Shown here piece by piece: positions 33,801 to 45,000 of a stretch of 64,000 nt of DNA; position 1 is the stretch's first letter, and every line of letters starts with the position of its first letter. Both the position numbers and the translations under genes were made by a program. A model generated the notes under the pieces. It had not been told where the DNA came from and made no database searches. It was given only the letters and a program-made list of their open reading frames with translations. Source of the DNA: Adineta steineri (taxonomy: Eukaryota > Rotifera > Eurotatoria > Adinetida > Adinetidae); the NCBI GenBank assembly GCA_905250115.1, contig CAJNOI010000212.1, forward strand, positions 1 through 64,000. Reading direction: 5' to 3'.

Positions 33801-34994
33801 TAGTTGATATCAATTAAGAATAAATGACGTTCTTCGACTGTACTAGCATCTATGAAATTTTGACCTTGGGATAATTGAGTACGAAGTCAATTAGATCGAA
33901 TTCCTAAGAATTATAACTAAAATAAAATTATTCGTTGCTCTTCACCTTGTTTAATCAATCTAAATTTTAGCTTTTCATCTAAAATTATTTTATTTAGATT
34001 ATCAAATTACGTTCATTATTAACTACAAAACGTGAACAAATCGGTACATTACGTACAGTTCTTAAAAATAATAAACAAACAGCTGAAGTTGCATTAGCTA
34101 ATTTAAAATCGAAATATGAAAATGAAAAATTAATTGTCACAGAAACTATGACAAAATTACGTAATGAATTAAAATCTTTAAAAGAAGATGCAGCAACATT
34201 TGCATCATTACGTGCTATGTTTGCTGCACGTTGTGATGAATATGTAACACAAATCGATGAATTACAAAGACAAGTTCATGCTGCTGAAGAAGAGAAGAAA
34301 ACACTTAATTCATTACTTCGTATGGCTATTGAACAAAAACTTGCATTAACACAAAAACTTGAAGATATAGAAATGGATAATGAACGATCAAATAATCCAA
34401 CAGCTCCGCTATCAAAACGAGCAATGAATTTAGCTAATACAAATTCATTATCTCTTACTTCAGGAATACCACTTGGTTTATTAACCGTCGCGTCGAATAC
34501 AAATTCATTTGATAATCAAAATATTAATAATAATAATTCAATGCCAGAAATACGACGTGGAAGATTTATTCCACCACGTGTAAGTTTTACAATCAATAGA
34601 TAAATACGTACAAGTTTAGACGGCGGAGCAAATATATATTCATAATCATAGACTAAATTTATGAGCTGAAGCTCCGCCGTCTTTGATATCATAATCTAAT
34701 TATTATTTTTCTCGATATTATAAACTATTTTAGATGATGCAAGCTTTTGCAGCAAGTAGAAATCAGCAAATACAGAACAAACGATAGAGAGATATTCAGT
34801 ATGAAAATGTTTGTGCTCATACCTAATCTTGCTTAATTAATACTGAATGAATTATGTTTTGTTTTTCGTTGTTGAAAACTATTCCTTTCATTGCTGCATG
34901 AATTATATCTGCTAAAATAAGCTTCTCGTTTTAAAAAAAGATTATACTATTTTAGGTTCGTCAACAAAATAGATCATCTCCAACATCGAAATAA
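30813..34994 (+). CDS. BICD: Bicaudal-D dynein adaptor, with two alternative last exons
   Basis: Long coiled-coil adaptor that links dynein-dynactin to cargo such as Rab6 vesicles. The N-terminal coiled coil has [20 protein letters not shown] and [16 protein letters not shown], where vertebrate BICD has the dynein light-intermediate-chain binding CC1 box. The C-terminal cargo-binding coil is very well conserved: [60 protein letters not shown] and [20 protein letters not shown]. At least seven exons. After RFIPPR (donor at about 34579) two acceptors give different short tails: 34734-34787 ([17 protein letters not shown], stop) or 34956-34994 ([12 protein letters not shown], stop). The central intron (about 32672-33998) is 1.3 kb and carries two repeat insertions. 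Confidence 0.93.
33021..33080. mobile_element. Fold-back MITE, 60 bp, with 9-bp TSD
   Basis: The arms GGCGGCGCCA and TGGCGCCGCC are inverted. The element is flanked by exact TATCCATTA repeats at 33012-33020 and 33081-33089. The inner part (GGGTGGACTGAGCCCAC) is itself a hairpin. It is very GC-rich in an AT-rich intron of Bicaudal-D. An 8-9 bp duplication is consistent with hAT-type insertion. Confidence 0.8.
33470..33775 (+). repeat. Dispersed intronic repeat, copy in Bicaudal-D (family R1)
   Basis: Starts near CGTAGAGAAGAGTCCAGTAA, then AAATTGTTTGATTGCTTGTC, AAGGTCAAAAAAACATC, GTATTTCGATGCGGAGAC, a G-rich middle (GAGAGGGGGGCAAAGG), and the tail GTATTTCTACGAGAGAGGGC with CGTTGCTTGTTAATTAATC. 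The order of blocks is the same as at 45460-45957. The CTCTTTCTCGTAGAGAA at the start and TTTCTACGAGAGAGGG near the end are roughly inverted, so it may be a terminal-inverted-repeat element. Apparent short ORFs here are not genes. Confidence 0.85.
34618..34682. mobile_element. Short fold-back element with perfect 12-bp inverted ends
   Basis: AGACGGCGGAGC at 34618-34629 and GCTCCGCCGTCT at 34671-34682 are exact complements around a 41-bp AT-rich loop. It sits in the intron before the first alternative last exon of Bicaudal-D. I found no convincing target duplication, so it may be an old MITE or a structural intron element. Confidence 0.65.
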
Positions 34995-36396
34995 AATCAT
35001 AATATAAACAATACAGGACTTCCTTTTTTTTTCGTTTCATGATAAATTTTTATATGTATATATTACTTATTGGTTATCATTTCGAAGTGTGCTTGTTACA
35101 TTCCATATCAAATCTTATTTATCCAAAGATCAGATTTTTTTTCGTTTGTGTGCATGCATTTTTTTCTCTCTCTCGATTTGTTGCTTGTTTCTCTATCATT
35201 TTTTTGTTATATATGCATTTTTGCATGTATATATATATTTTAGTACAGATATTAAAAAAAAACTTTAATCTTATTGAATATATAATTAAGAGAGATTAGA
35301 AAATACATCTGTCGCACTTGAAAAAAATAACAACAACTAATGAAGTGTATACCTTCAGAGAAAGCGGAAATACTTTTACGTCTTTGGATTTCATCGGAAA
35401 TGATGAGAGAAAATAAATTCGAATAAGAAGCTTATTTAATGAGGATAAGTGATGATTTTCTAGCAATCTATTTCACATATATTAATCTTTAAAGGAAGTT
35501 TTGGGCATACTCAATCAGATATATGCATATTTCCTATTTAATAATAGAATCATTCATTCCAAGTGATCACATTTATCAGAATTGTATTTAATTCATAAAG
35601 TTTCAATACTTATGTAATTAATCTTATATTCAAATTGTTATAATCTTTTCTCTTCTCAGCAGGCTATTCAAGATATAGATCAGCAAACAATCTGTGAAAA
35701 GCTATAGGCTAAAAATCACTCGAGCAAAATTGAAAAGTAACTGTTGCCCACTGAGTGACCAACTGTCATAGTGCTATTCGTTGTCGTTATCAGACGTCGA
35801 AGGAAACATACTTGATTGAACTCGTTATCGTATGTCTTCATATTCTTTGTTTCAAATTTCGTGTGTGTGTGTGTGTATAATGATGACAGATGGTCACGTG
35901 TATACTTACTTTTATGTTTCTCTCACATTCACTTTACTGTTCATTTAACATAAAAGATTGAAATCGACTTCCTCCCTTTCTCAGTTCACAAGGCGCTCTG
36001 TCGCGTGTCGCCATTCATTGATTGAACAAAAACAAGCGGATGATGAGAGAAAATATCCCAGCTGTTATTGGATATATCTTAGTTTAATTGCTCTAATATA
36101 ATCTGATGATCATTTAGAAAAAAAGTACACCGGAATATCGCCTGAGGAGTCTTCGATATACTATTATCGATGTAAAACATAAAAACATATGGCATTTTTT
36201 TTTTCTCTGGCAGATGTCGAACAAAGAGAGAGAGAGATAGAGTGAGAGAAGTCATACCGTGCTGAGCATTCATTAATAGCATTTGTCAACTCTCGTTTTT
36301 TTTCTTCTCTTTCTATTCTGTTAATTGAACGACGCGTGCTATCAAGAAAAAAATATAGTCGAGTCTGTCCTATCATATATATATAATTCTTCGTGA
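34995..36396. other. Intergenic
   Basis: 1.4 kb between BICD and the SPRY gene. Short (GT)n at about 35865-35876, an (AG)n patch at 36224-36238, and a slightly GC-richer stretch at 35960-36040 that may belong to the promoter of the next gene. No gene supported. Confidence 0.4.
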
Positions 36397-37316
36397 ATGA
36401 ACATGAGCAAAAAAGAAGAAAAAATCGATAATAAAAAGAAAAAAACTTTCCAACGATGGTATTGGCTAGAAAAAAAACGAAGAAAAAGAGAGAAGAAAAA
36501 CCGCAACAACATCATTACTAGTGGAAGTGTTGTTCGATCAACACCACCACTATGGTGGTCGTCGACAAGTTTAAAATGCCATCTATTTAGTCAACATACA
36601 TTCAATAAAACTTGTATTGAAAGTATATGGAAATGGTCAACAACAACAACAAATTCTTCAACAATTTTAATTGATAATAATAAACAAATTTTATTTCATC
36701 CAAGAATAAGTTCGTCAACACAAGTTATTCTTGCTGATAGACCATTACCATGTCATGGAAAACATTATTGGGAAATCTATATGCCAGCTGTTTATGGAAC
36801 ATCTATTATGTTTGGTATTGCAAGTAATTATATTAAAAATTTTAAAATTTCTATAAATAAATTAAATCATTTTTTTTAATTTTAGCAAATAAACAAAATT
36901 TAATTTCAACAGATTTTATTGATTTAATTGGGAGTGATCAACATGGGTGGGCTCTATCACATCATGGTTTATTATGGCATAATGGAATTTCACGTTCATA
37001 TTTAGCGAAACCATTAGAATTACTTCAACCAGTTTTAATTGGATTAGAGTTTGATGCTGATGCTCGAACACTTTCCTATAGAATTAATAATCAATCAATG
37101 GGTATTGCTTTTCATTCAATTCCTAAAAATATTCCAATTTATCCCGCTGTATCATCAACAAGTGCACAAAGTACAATGATTCTTAAACATTGTTGCCATA
37201 TATGTTCATCATTACGTGAAATTTGTTTAAAAATTCTTAGATCAATTAAATTAACCAATAACATTCCTTGTAATTTATTACCACGTCATCTTAATTCTTT
37301 TATTTTTTCTTCATAA
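36397..37316 (+). CDS. SPRY domain / SOCS-box protein (SPSB3-like)
   Basis: Probable cullin-RING E3 substrate receptor. Two exons: 36397-36823 and 36886-37316, 62-nt intron, phase kept. A very basic N-terminus (KKEEKIDNKKKK, KKRRKREKKNR) precedes a SPRY domain with LPCHGKHYWEIYMPAVYGTS, SIMFGIA, DQHGWALSHHGLLWHNG and VLIGLEFDADARTLSYRINN. After YPAVSSTSAQSTMIL comes a C-terminal block CSSLREICLKILRS ... IPCNLLPRHLNSFI that fits a SOCS box (BC-box LxxLCxxxL-like, then LPxxL). Order and length (about 285 residues) suit SPSB proteins; SPSB3 is the best guess. A Met two codons downstream (36403) is an equally good start. Confidence 0.8.
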
Positions 37317-38314
37317 CAGTGAAAAAATACTTTTTTTTTCTTCTTTTTTTTCTTCTAAAGGCCGAGATCGAGAATGTGCAATGTACAAAAAAATTATATA
37401 ATCTTACACTTCTTTGGAGTTTTAATTCTATTAAATATTCCAAGTAGTATTTATGTTCATAGTTTAAATATGTTTACATTCCGTAATAATTTATTAAATT
37501 TCCATTTTTTTTTGTCTTCAAAACGAGTGCCATCTAGTCATATGAGGTGTTCATGCACAACGTTCATTTCTGTATAAACTGTCTTGTTTTTTTTTCTGTT
37601 CATGTTTCGCAAAAAATAAAATGATCTAATATGTCATATTAATTTGTTTTCATTAGTTATTTAAATTTATATGATTATCTTAAATACTATAATTTAAAAA
37701 TTTCATGAAACCTTCTATGCATTTAGACCGAGTAAAATACAAATGAAAAGAAAAATGTTGATGAAACCATATAGTATACACAATAATTTAACTGTCTTGT
37801 CATACATGACATTTTCAGTGATTCTAACGTACTTATTTTTCATTCGCCCTTTGTCTTACAGCACAAAATGACGAAGAGAATAACAAAATAGTTCGTAATT
37901 CTTTTCTCTATTAACAGAATAAACTTTTAATGTAGAAGAGAAAGAGAAAGTTTAGATTTCAATCTATATTCCTACCAGTAAATAATTCGAAAAAACATGA
38001 TGATAGGAGTGTATATAAAAAAAAATATTGCATAAGTAAAGTGCGTCAATCGTAAACATGAAAAATGAATTAAGAAAATGAAATTCGATGCTTAAGTATG
38101 TTGGGTGGATTGTTTAGTTTAGAGAGAAAAAAGAAAAACGTTTGTTTTATTTTGATTTTATATTTAAACGTTGAAAAAAAAAGAAAAGCAACTTATTTAC
38201 TTGAAAAACATTTTGTTGATTTGCAAGTAGGCGATTTAAGAGATTTTTTTCTGTTTTCTTATTGTCGTGCATCAACAGAAACAGCTTTCACTTTCATTTC
38301 AAACAAGCTACTAG
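37317..38314. other. Intergenic
   Basis: 3' flank of the SPRY gene and 5' flank of the cysteine-rich gene. A T-rich run at 37320-37360 may be a 3' processing region. Short frames near 37374 and 38098 lack protein features. Confidence 0.4.
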
Positions 38315-41067
38315 ATGCGTGGTCCAAAACAACGAAAAGTTGTTACACCGATTAAAGAACAGGTTTGTATATACTAGGATTTATTTTTCTATATATTCGA
38401 ATATTTCCTTTTTATATAGAATCCCAGTACGGTTGTACAACAACACGTAGAGCAAAATATACATGCAAATAATGTACTTGTTGCTGAATACGATGTAATT
38501 AATAAAGAAAGACCTATTTCATGTTGGAAAAAGGATTTACTTATTCCACGATGGCTCTTAATGACTTTAGCTACATTAGCTATCGTTTTTTTAACTGCAT
38601 TTATTATTTTTGCTACAATTGTTACACTCCAAAAACAAGGAAATGGCGGTGCATGTAAATCCAATAGTGATTGTCGTCAAGACGTAGGTCTAATATGTAA
38701 TAATTATCGTTGTGGATGTGCTTATTCACATTTTTGGAGTACTACATATGATGTATGTGAACGACGACGAATGGTTAATCGAACATGTGTAAATGATTCG
38801 GAATGTGATATATTAGCAAATCTACAATGTTTCAATGTTACACTTAAGTAAAATCTATCATAAGACGAAAATTTATATTTTATATCATTTATTCGTTTTT
38901 TCTTCTCCTAGTAATGGTGATATACAATTGCAGTGTCAATGTAAAGGTGGATTATCATGGAATGGTATTGCTGTACGTATATAAAATTTTAAAAATTTAA
39001 TAATATATTATATTGTTACCTTATTTTAGTGTTCTTATCAAACTTTATACAATTCAAGTTGTATTAATAGTGCCAATTGTGATACTACACGGTTTTTATA
39101 TTGCGATTTTTCTGCAGGAACACCAGGCAGGTGTAATTGTAATGCATCAATGTTCTGGAATGCAAATCTAATTTCGGGTACATGTGAATACAAACGAACA
39201 GTTAATCAATATTGCTATCCATATGATGATAGTTGGTGCGATAATACAGCTCCTCTTGGTCAAGGTCTTACTTGCGCTGCATATTCAAATCCTTATGGAA
39301 GTGAATATGGTGAGTAAAATAATATTGCAAATTTCTTTATATATAATTCTTTAATTTAGGTGTTTGTCAATGTGGTATCTATAAATTTTATAATGGTACA
39401 GCTTCATTGGGTAATGGATATTGTGAACCATTACGTGATTATAATCATTCTTGTTCATCAACATCAAATTGTGATTTTCGAAAAGGTTTAATCTGTTCAA
39501 ATAATCTTTGTACATGTTTATCAACTCAAAATTATGATTCAACAATTGTTGATACGGGAGGTGTCTTTGGAGCTTGTACAGCAGCAGCAACTTATCTTGA
39601 TAACTGTACATCTATCATTAAATGTAGTGCATCAGCAGGTCTTTATTGTGATTATACACATTATGCATCAACAAATATAACTGGTATTTGTAATTGTAAC
39701 AGTTCAACATCATTTTGGGATGGTCTTGAATGTGCAAGTAAATTAACAATTGGTGGTGAATGTACAACAAGCACAGAATGTAATGCAGGTGATGGTCTAT
39801 TTTGCAGTAATTATACACAATCTTTAGGAACATGTGATTGTGATAAAAATCATTTTTGGAATTATACTTGTATAATTAAACAATGGTATAATACAACTTG
39901 TCCATCATCATATGTTTGTGATGATAATCGTGGTTTATTTTGTCAACCTACTGGTGGTTCTTTTTTCTTAAAATGTGATTGTTTTAATTCGAGTTTTATA
40001 TGGGATTCATTATATGTTACAAATCGATCACACATATGTGTACTCAAAATGGGTTATGGTGCATCAACATGTTTCGGTGATCTTGAATGTCAAGATCAAA
40101 ATTATTTAAAATGTTATAATGGTACATGTTTATGTACATATATTGATTATTTTAATGGTATTCTTTGTACACCAAAACTAAATTTTACAGATCCTTGTCA
40201 AAATACTACAATGTGCCGAGATTTTGCTCCAGTTAATTTAGTTTGTCGACCTGGGCCGACGGCATCACATGCATTGCAGTGTTTATGTAATATAACTTCA
40301 TATTGGTCCGATTGTTTACAAGCATGTATTGTTTCTAAATATGTAAGATTTTTTTATTTTTATTTCGATTATTTTTTTTATTTATATATATATATATATC
40401 ATTATAGCGTCATCAAGCATGCACACTTACATCGAATTGTTCTAGTAACGAATGTGATGTAACAGCTAATTTACAATGTATTAATGATACGGTTTCAAAT
40501 CAGACTGTATCTGGTTGGTGGTATGTATTTTGGAGATTTTGTTTTTTGAATCGAATATATATTTTGTAAAAATATTTCTTTAGTAATTGTACTACTTTAC
40601 AATGGTGGAATGGAACATATTGTCGAAATAAAGGAACTCCATCTTGGGGATCTAATTCAAGTGATCTATGTAATGCAACATATCAATGCGCAGATTACAA
40701 TTTAGTATCTTGTCCACTTGGTTCAAGTTCAGTTACATCCGTTGCAACATGTGAATGTGCTACAACTAAATATTGGGTTTGTCAATTAAATGTTTTTTTG
40801 TTAAATTAGGTGTATTTTTTCATTCAATATTTTTAGAATGGAATTACATGTATAGATCGAGTTCATAATGGGGACGCTTGTATAGCATGGACTTCGTATC
40901 CGGTAAATACTACGACGTGTTTAAGTGCAGCAGGGGCGGGGTTGCTATGTATTATGGGCACGAATTTGGGGAATGGGACATATTCAGGGACGTGCGCTTG
41001 TCCTACAGGGACAGCGTGGAATTCAACATTTTTTATATGTGCTTCACCGCCTCTCCTAGGTGGATAA
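38315..41067 (+). CDS. Cysteine-rich type II membrane protein with EB/EGF-like repeats
   Basis: Function unknown; the layout suggests a secreted-side Cys-rich receptor or adhesion protein. Exon 1 (38315-38362, MRGPKQRKVVTPIKEQ) and exon 2 give a cytoplasmic N-terminus of about 70 residues. One transmembrane helix follows (WLLMTLATLAIVFLTAFIIF), then about 750 residues of repeated modules: GGACKSNSDCRQDVGLICNN, TCVNDSECDILANLQCFN, SCSSTSNCDFRKGLICSNNL, ECTTSTECNAGDGLFCSN and more. The pattern C-x(4-5)-C-x(5-8)-L-x-C followed by CxC and SFWxG resembles EB modules. Many N-glycosylation sites (NxS/T). At least eight exons with short introns. Codon use shifts to GGG/GCG-rich within the last exon (about 40905-41010). 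The start ATG is directly preceded by a splice-acceptor-like CTACTAG. Confidence 0.8.
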
Positions 41068-42042
41068 TGATATAGCACAAGTTTTCATGTATTTATTTAC
41101 GTTTTTCTTTTCAAATGAAATCAATGAAACTTTACAGAATTACATGCGCATTTTGTTTTGATATGAGTGTGTTATTTTTATAAATATTTTTGCGTGTTGA
41201 AGAATCTGAAAGACTTTTTCAAATAAATTGTCGTGCTTATACATAAAGTTCAACAGAGTTTCTTTTTTTTGTTCTAAAAATTCAACATAATATTGAATTA
41301 ATACATCATTTTAAAATATATAGCCAAAAATTAAACAATAATTTGCAAATTTCATATTGTGACGTAACATGTTTATTATCTATAATGGTAAAATATATCG
41401 GAACGTATTTCATGCACAATTTTCTAATGCAAAAGATGTTATGATTTCTATCTATGACAATGTTGTTATTATTGTCAAATAATTCTCTGTAAGATTCTAC
41501 TATCTAATTGTACATAAAAGTATCACAGTGGCGCATTTAGAGGAGGGCGATCGCCCCTCCCTTAAGAATTTTTTTTCAGCAAAGATAGGTTTGCACTACT
41601 TCGATTGAACTCAAAAAGAGTTTTGAGCCGAAATCGCTCCCCCTACTCAGGTATCGCCACTCCCTTCCAAAATCCTAGAACCGTCACTGAAGTATCACTA
41701 ATCTATATATTTTTTGAATGTTCAAACGTTGAATAAAACGAACACATATCAGATGCTCAATAAACGATGATAAGTGGGTTTCATATAATTATTTTCATTA
41801 TATACAGTATTGTTTTAGATACGTTACACTGCCCTCTACTTTTCTGAAATCCGATTAGTTTAAATAATTTACGAGTTTTTTTTAAATAAATAGAATACGA
41901 ATTCTAATGATTTGACAAATAGGGAAAAACGGATGATTAATGAAAATAAACATATTTTCCTCTAGTGTCATTGATAATTAATTAGTATGATATTTTCATA
42001 TATACGTAATTTCTATTGTAAAACATTTTTTATTTTAGAACA
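41068..42042. other. Intergenic with a hAT-like MITE
   Basis: Nearly 1 kb between the Cys-rich gene and the ATRX-like gene. Apart from the MITE at 41526-41689 it is AT-rich and featureless. Confidence 0.45.
41526..41689. mobile_element. hAT-like MITE, 164 bp, with perfect 8-bp TSD
   Basis: Starts CAGTGGCGCATTTAGAGG and ends in the imperfect complement (CTAGAACCGTCACTG). It is flanked by exact AAGTATCA at 41518-41525 and 41690-41697. CAGTG-type ends and an 8-bp duplication are hAT hallmarks. GGGCGATCGCCC near the left end is a 12-bp palindrome. No ORF. Confidence 0.9.
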
Positions 42043-45000
42043 ATGACAACTAATGGATATCAAATAATAACTTGGTTAAAAGCATTTAAAACTATTTGGT
42101 TACCAGAAAATATTCCCGGCGATGTTCAATTACGTAATTCAGTAGTAACTAAAATTCTTGAACTTGAAGAGTTAATATTTGGTAAATTTATTTCTTTTAT
42201 TATTGAACAATAAAATAAATACTTACGTATGTTTGTATAGAAAATACTGAAGATGAAGAAGAATATCATCGTGCGAAATTACTTAATAATCATAGCTCAA
42301 GTGATGATGATAATGAACGAATTAATTTTATTTCGCCACCATCTCACGAACAAACACTAGAAAGTACATTACTAACACCACCAGATAATCAGCATCAATT
42401 AGATAATAAAAATGACGAAGAACAATCGCGAAAAATTCTATTAGAACAGAGTGATGATGACGAACATGAAGAAACATTATCTGATGAAGATGATGTAAAT
42501 GTGTATCGACCATCTATTCGTTTAAAACGTACTTTACAAACTGATACTGAACAACATGACAAAACGTTAGTTGATGAAGATGTAAATAAATATCGACCAT
42601 CTATTCGTTTAAAACGTATTTCACAAGCTGAAGCTGAACGTTTTATACCATCATCATGGAAAAATAGTAAATCATTAACAAAATTTGTTACTCTCTTTTA
42701 CTTATATAGTTTATCTATTTAGGTAATTCGAAGATATCTTCTTCGGACGATGATTCTTCGAGTAGTCAAAAGAATCGTCAAGAAAAACAATCAAATGTAT
42801 CTCAAAATAATGGTAATAGTAAGTGTTAAGATCATACGAACGATTATTTTAATATTCGATTTTATTCTTTAGTTATCAATACATCTCAAATAGTACTTCA
42901 GTCAAACAGTAAGCCTTCATCTAATCATGATATTGATGAAATCTTGTCCGATGATGAGAAGATCAGCAAACTAAGATTAAGAAAATCTACTGATGATGAT
43001 CAAGCTAGTATTTCATCAAAAAAATCTAATAATAATGAAACATCAACAATAAGTTCAACATCTGATGAAGATTTTACTATTAAATTACGTGAAAGAAAAT
43101 CTTCAACAAATAAAAAAGAAAAATCTTCTAGTAAATTACGTAAAAATCGAAAGAATTCTCATAAAAAGAACGAAATTGTTATAAATTATAATCCATCAAC
43201 AAAATCAAATGATGGATTATTAAATGATTCATCGTCTAGTGCTGAAGAAATACATTCAATACATGAAGATCAAGTGGAAAAAGTTGTTAAAGAAAATAAA
43301 GTTACTACTTCCTCATCAATAACACTGAATGTGCCTCAAGAGAAACCAATGGAAACAAATGATAATCATGTTGTAGAAAATGGATCAAATAATGGAAATA
43401 ATTCATCACCATCATCACCCACAGCTGTAGATATTACTGATGATAAGTAAATATTTATTCGACTCACTTTTAAATATGATCTATTCAAACATACATATTT
43501 GTTCTTAATTTAGGCCACCAGTTACTGTTCTATCATATGGACATTTACTTGCTCACTCAAATTCATCATCATCATCTTCATTAGATTCCGATAATGCTGA
43601 TGTTAATAGTAAATTATCTTCAGATAAAAAAAAACAGACAAACAATTCCAAACGTTCAGTACCATCATCACCAAATTCTGATATAGCACCAGTCAAGAAG
43701 AAATCAAGAAGTGTGATAAAACAACGAGCTTATCTTTCCCTAACATCATCTGATGATGATAGTGAAAATAAATCGGTATGATAGATTTCTATTTATTTCA
43801 ATGCAATTTTTCCAATAGCAAGATTCATTATTATATACTATAAAAGCATAGAGGATATCAGTGATCATTTAGATAATTTTAATGTAAAATCGAATAAATG
43901 TCGAATGAAGAAAAGCTCTAATAAGGATCGTATTTGTAATACATTTCAGAAAATCTCTTTCTAATTAAATCGGAATCTATCCGAACAAGCTCTCACCTAC
44001 AGTTACTGCCAAAATGTATACATCCTTATGTGCTTTTCAATTGTTAGTGAGCAAAGAAACTGTGTATAGATCTATTTGACATATTGATTTTTCTGTTTTA
44101 TAGGCTAAGAATGGATCTTCTGCTTCACAAAAACAATCAACAAAACGACTTCGTATTCAGCGATCATCAGCATCATCATCCGAAGAATCAAAGGATAGTA
44201 ATAAAAATTCTAGGCAACGACGTCGAAAATCAACTACTACTAATGAAAGTTCAAAGGAAGCAAAACGTAAAACAAACAAGAAAAAACCTTCGATATCATC
44301 GACAGATACGAGTGATGGTAATAGTAGTGATATTCAACCTAAAACAAAGAAATCTAAATCTAATAAAGATAATAATGAAGAAACAACAGATGATGAAGAT
44401 ATTTCTCCATCAAAAGGAAAACATGGTCGAAAAAATATTCGTAAAATTATCGATGATAAAGAATTAGATATTCAAACAAAAGATGCTATTGAAGCCGAAC
44501 AAGAACGTCGACAACGTATTGCCGATAAACAAAAAGCATATAATGATACTTTACTTGAACAATCATCTTTTGTATTAAATAATAGTAATGATGAATTAAA
44601 TCAATCTCAACAACGTTTAATTCTCGAAAAAGATAAAATAACAAATGAACCATTAATTGAAGTCGTACCTGAATTAGTTGTTCAACTTAAACCACATCAA
44701 TGTGAGGGAGTAAGATTTTTATGGAATAATGTTTTTGAATCAATTGAAGCAATTCAAAAGAAGAAACTTAATGGAAATGGTTGTATTTTAGCACATTGTA
44801 TGGGTTTGGGAAAAACATTACAAATTATTAGTTTTCTTCATACAGTTTTTAATTATGATAAAATAACTAAAGTTAAAACATGTCTTGTTCTATGTCCAAT
44901 AAATGCAGGTTAGATTAGAGATTTTTTTTTAGAAAATAAGACAAAAAAAATTGAATTTTATAGCTCTTAATTGGACAAATGAATTTGAATATTGGTTAAA

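Noticed and set aside
43516..43540. HP1-binding PxVxL motif in the ATRX-like protein (PPVTVL)
   Set aside because: The spacing does not give Leu at the needed position.
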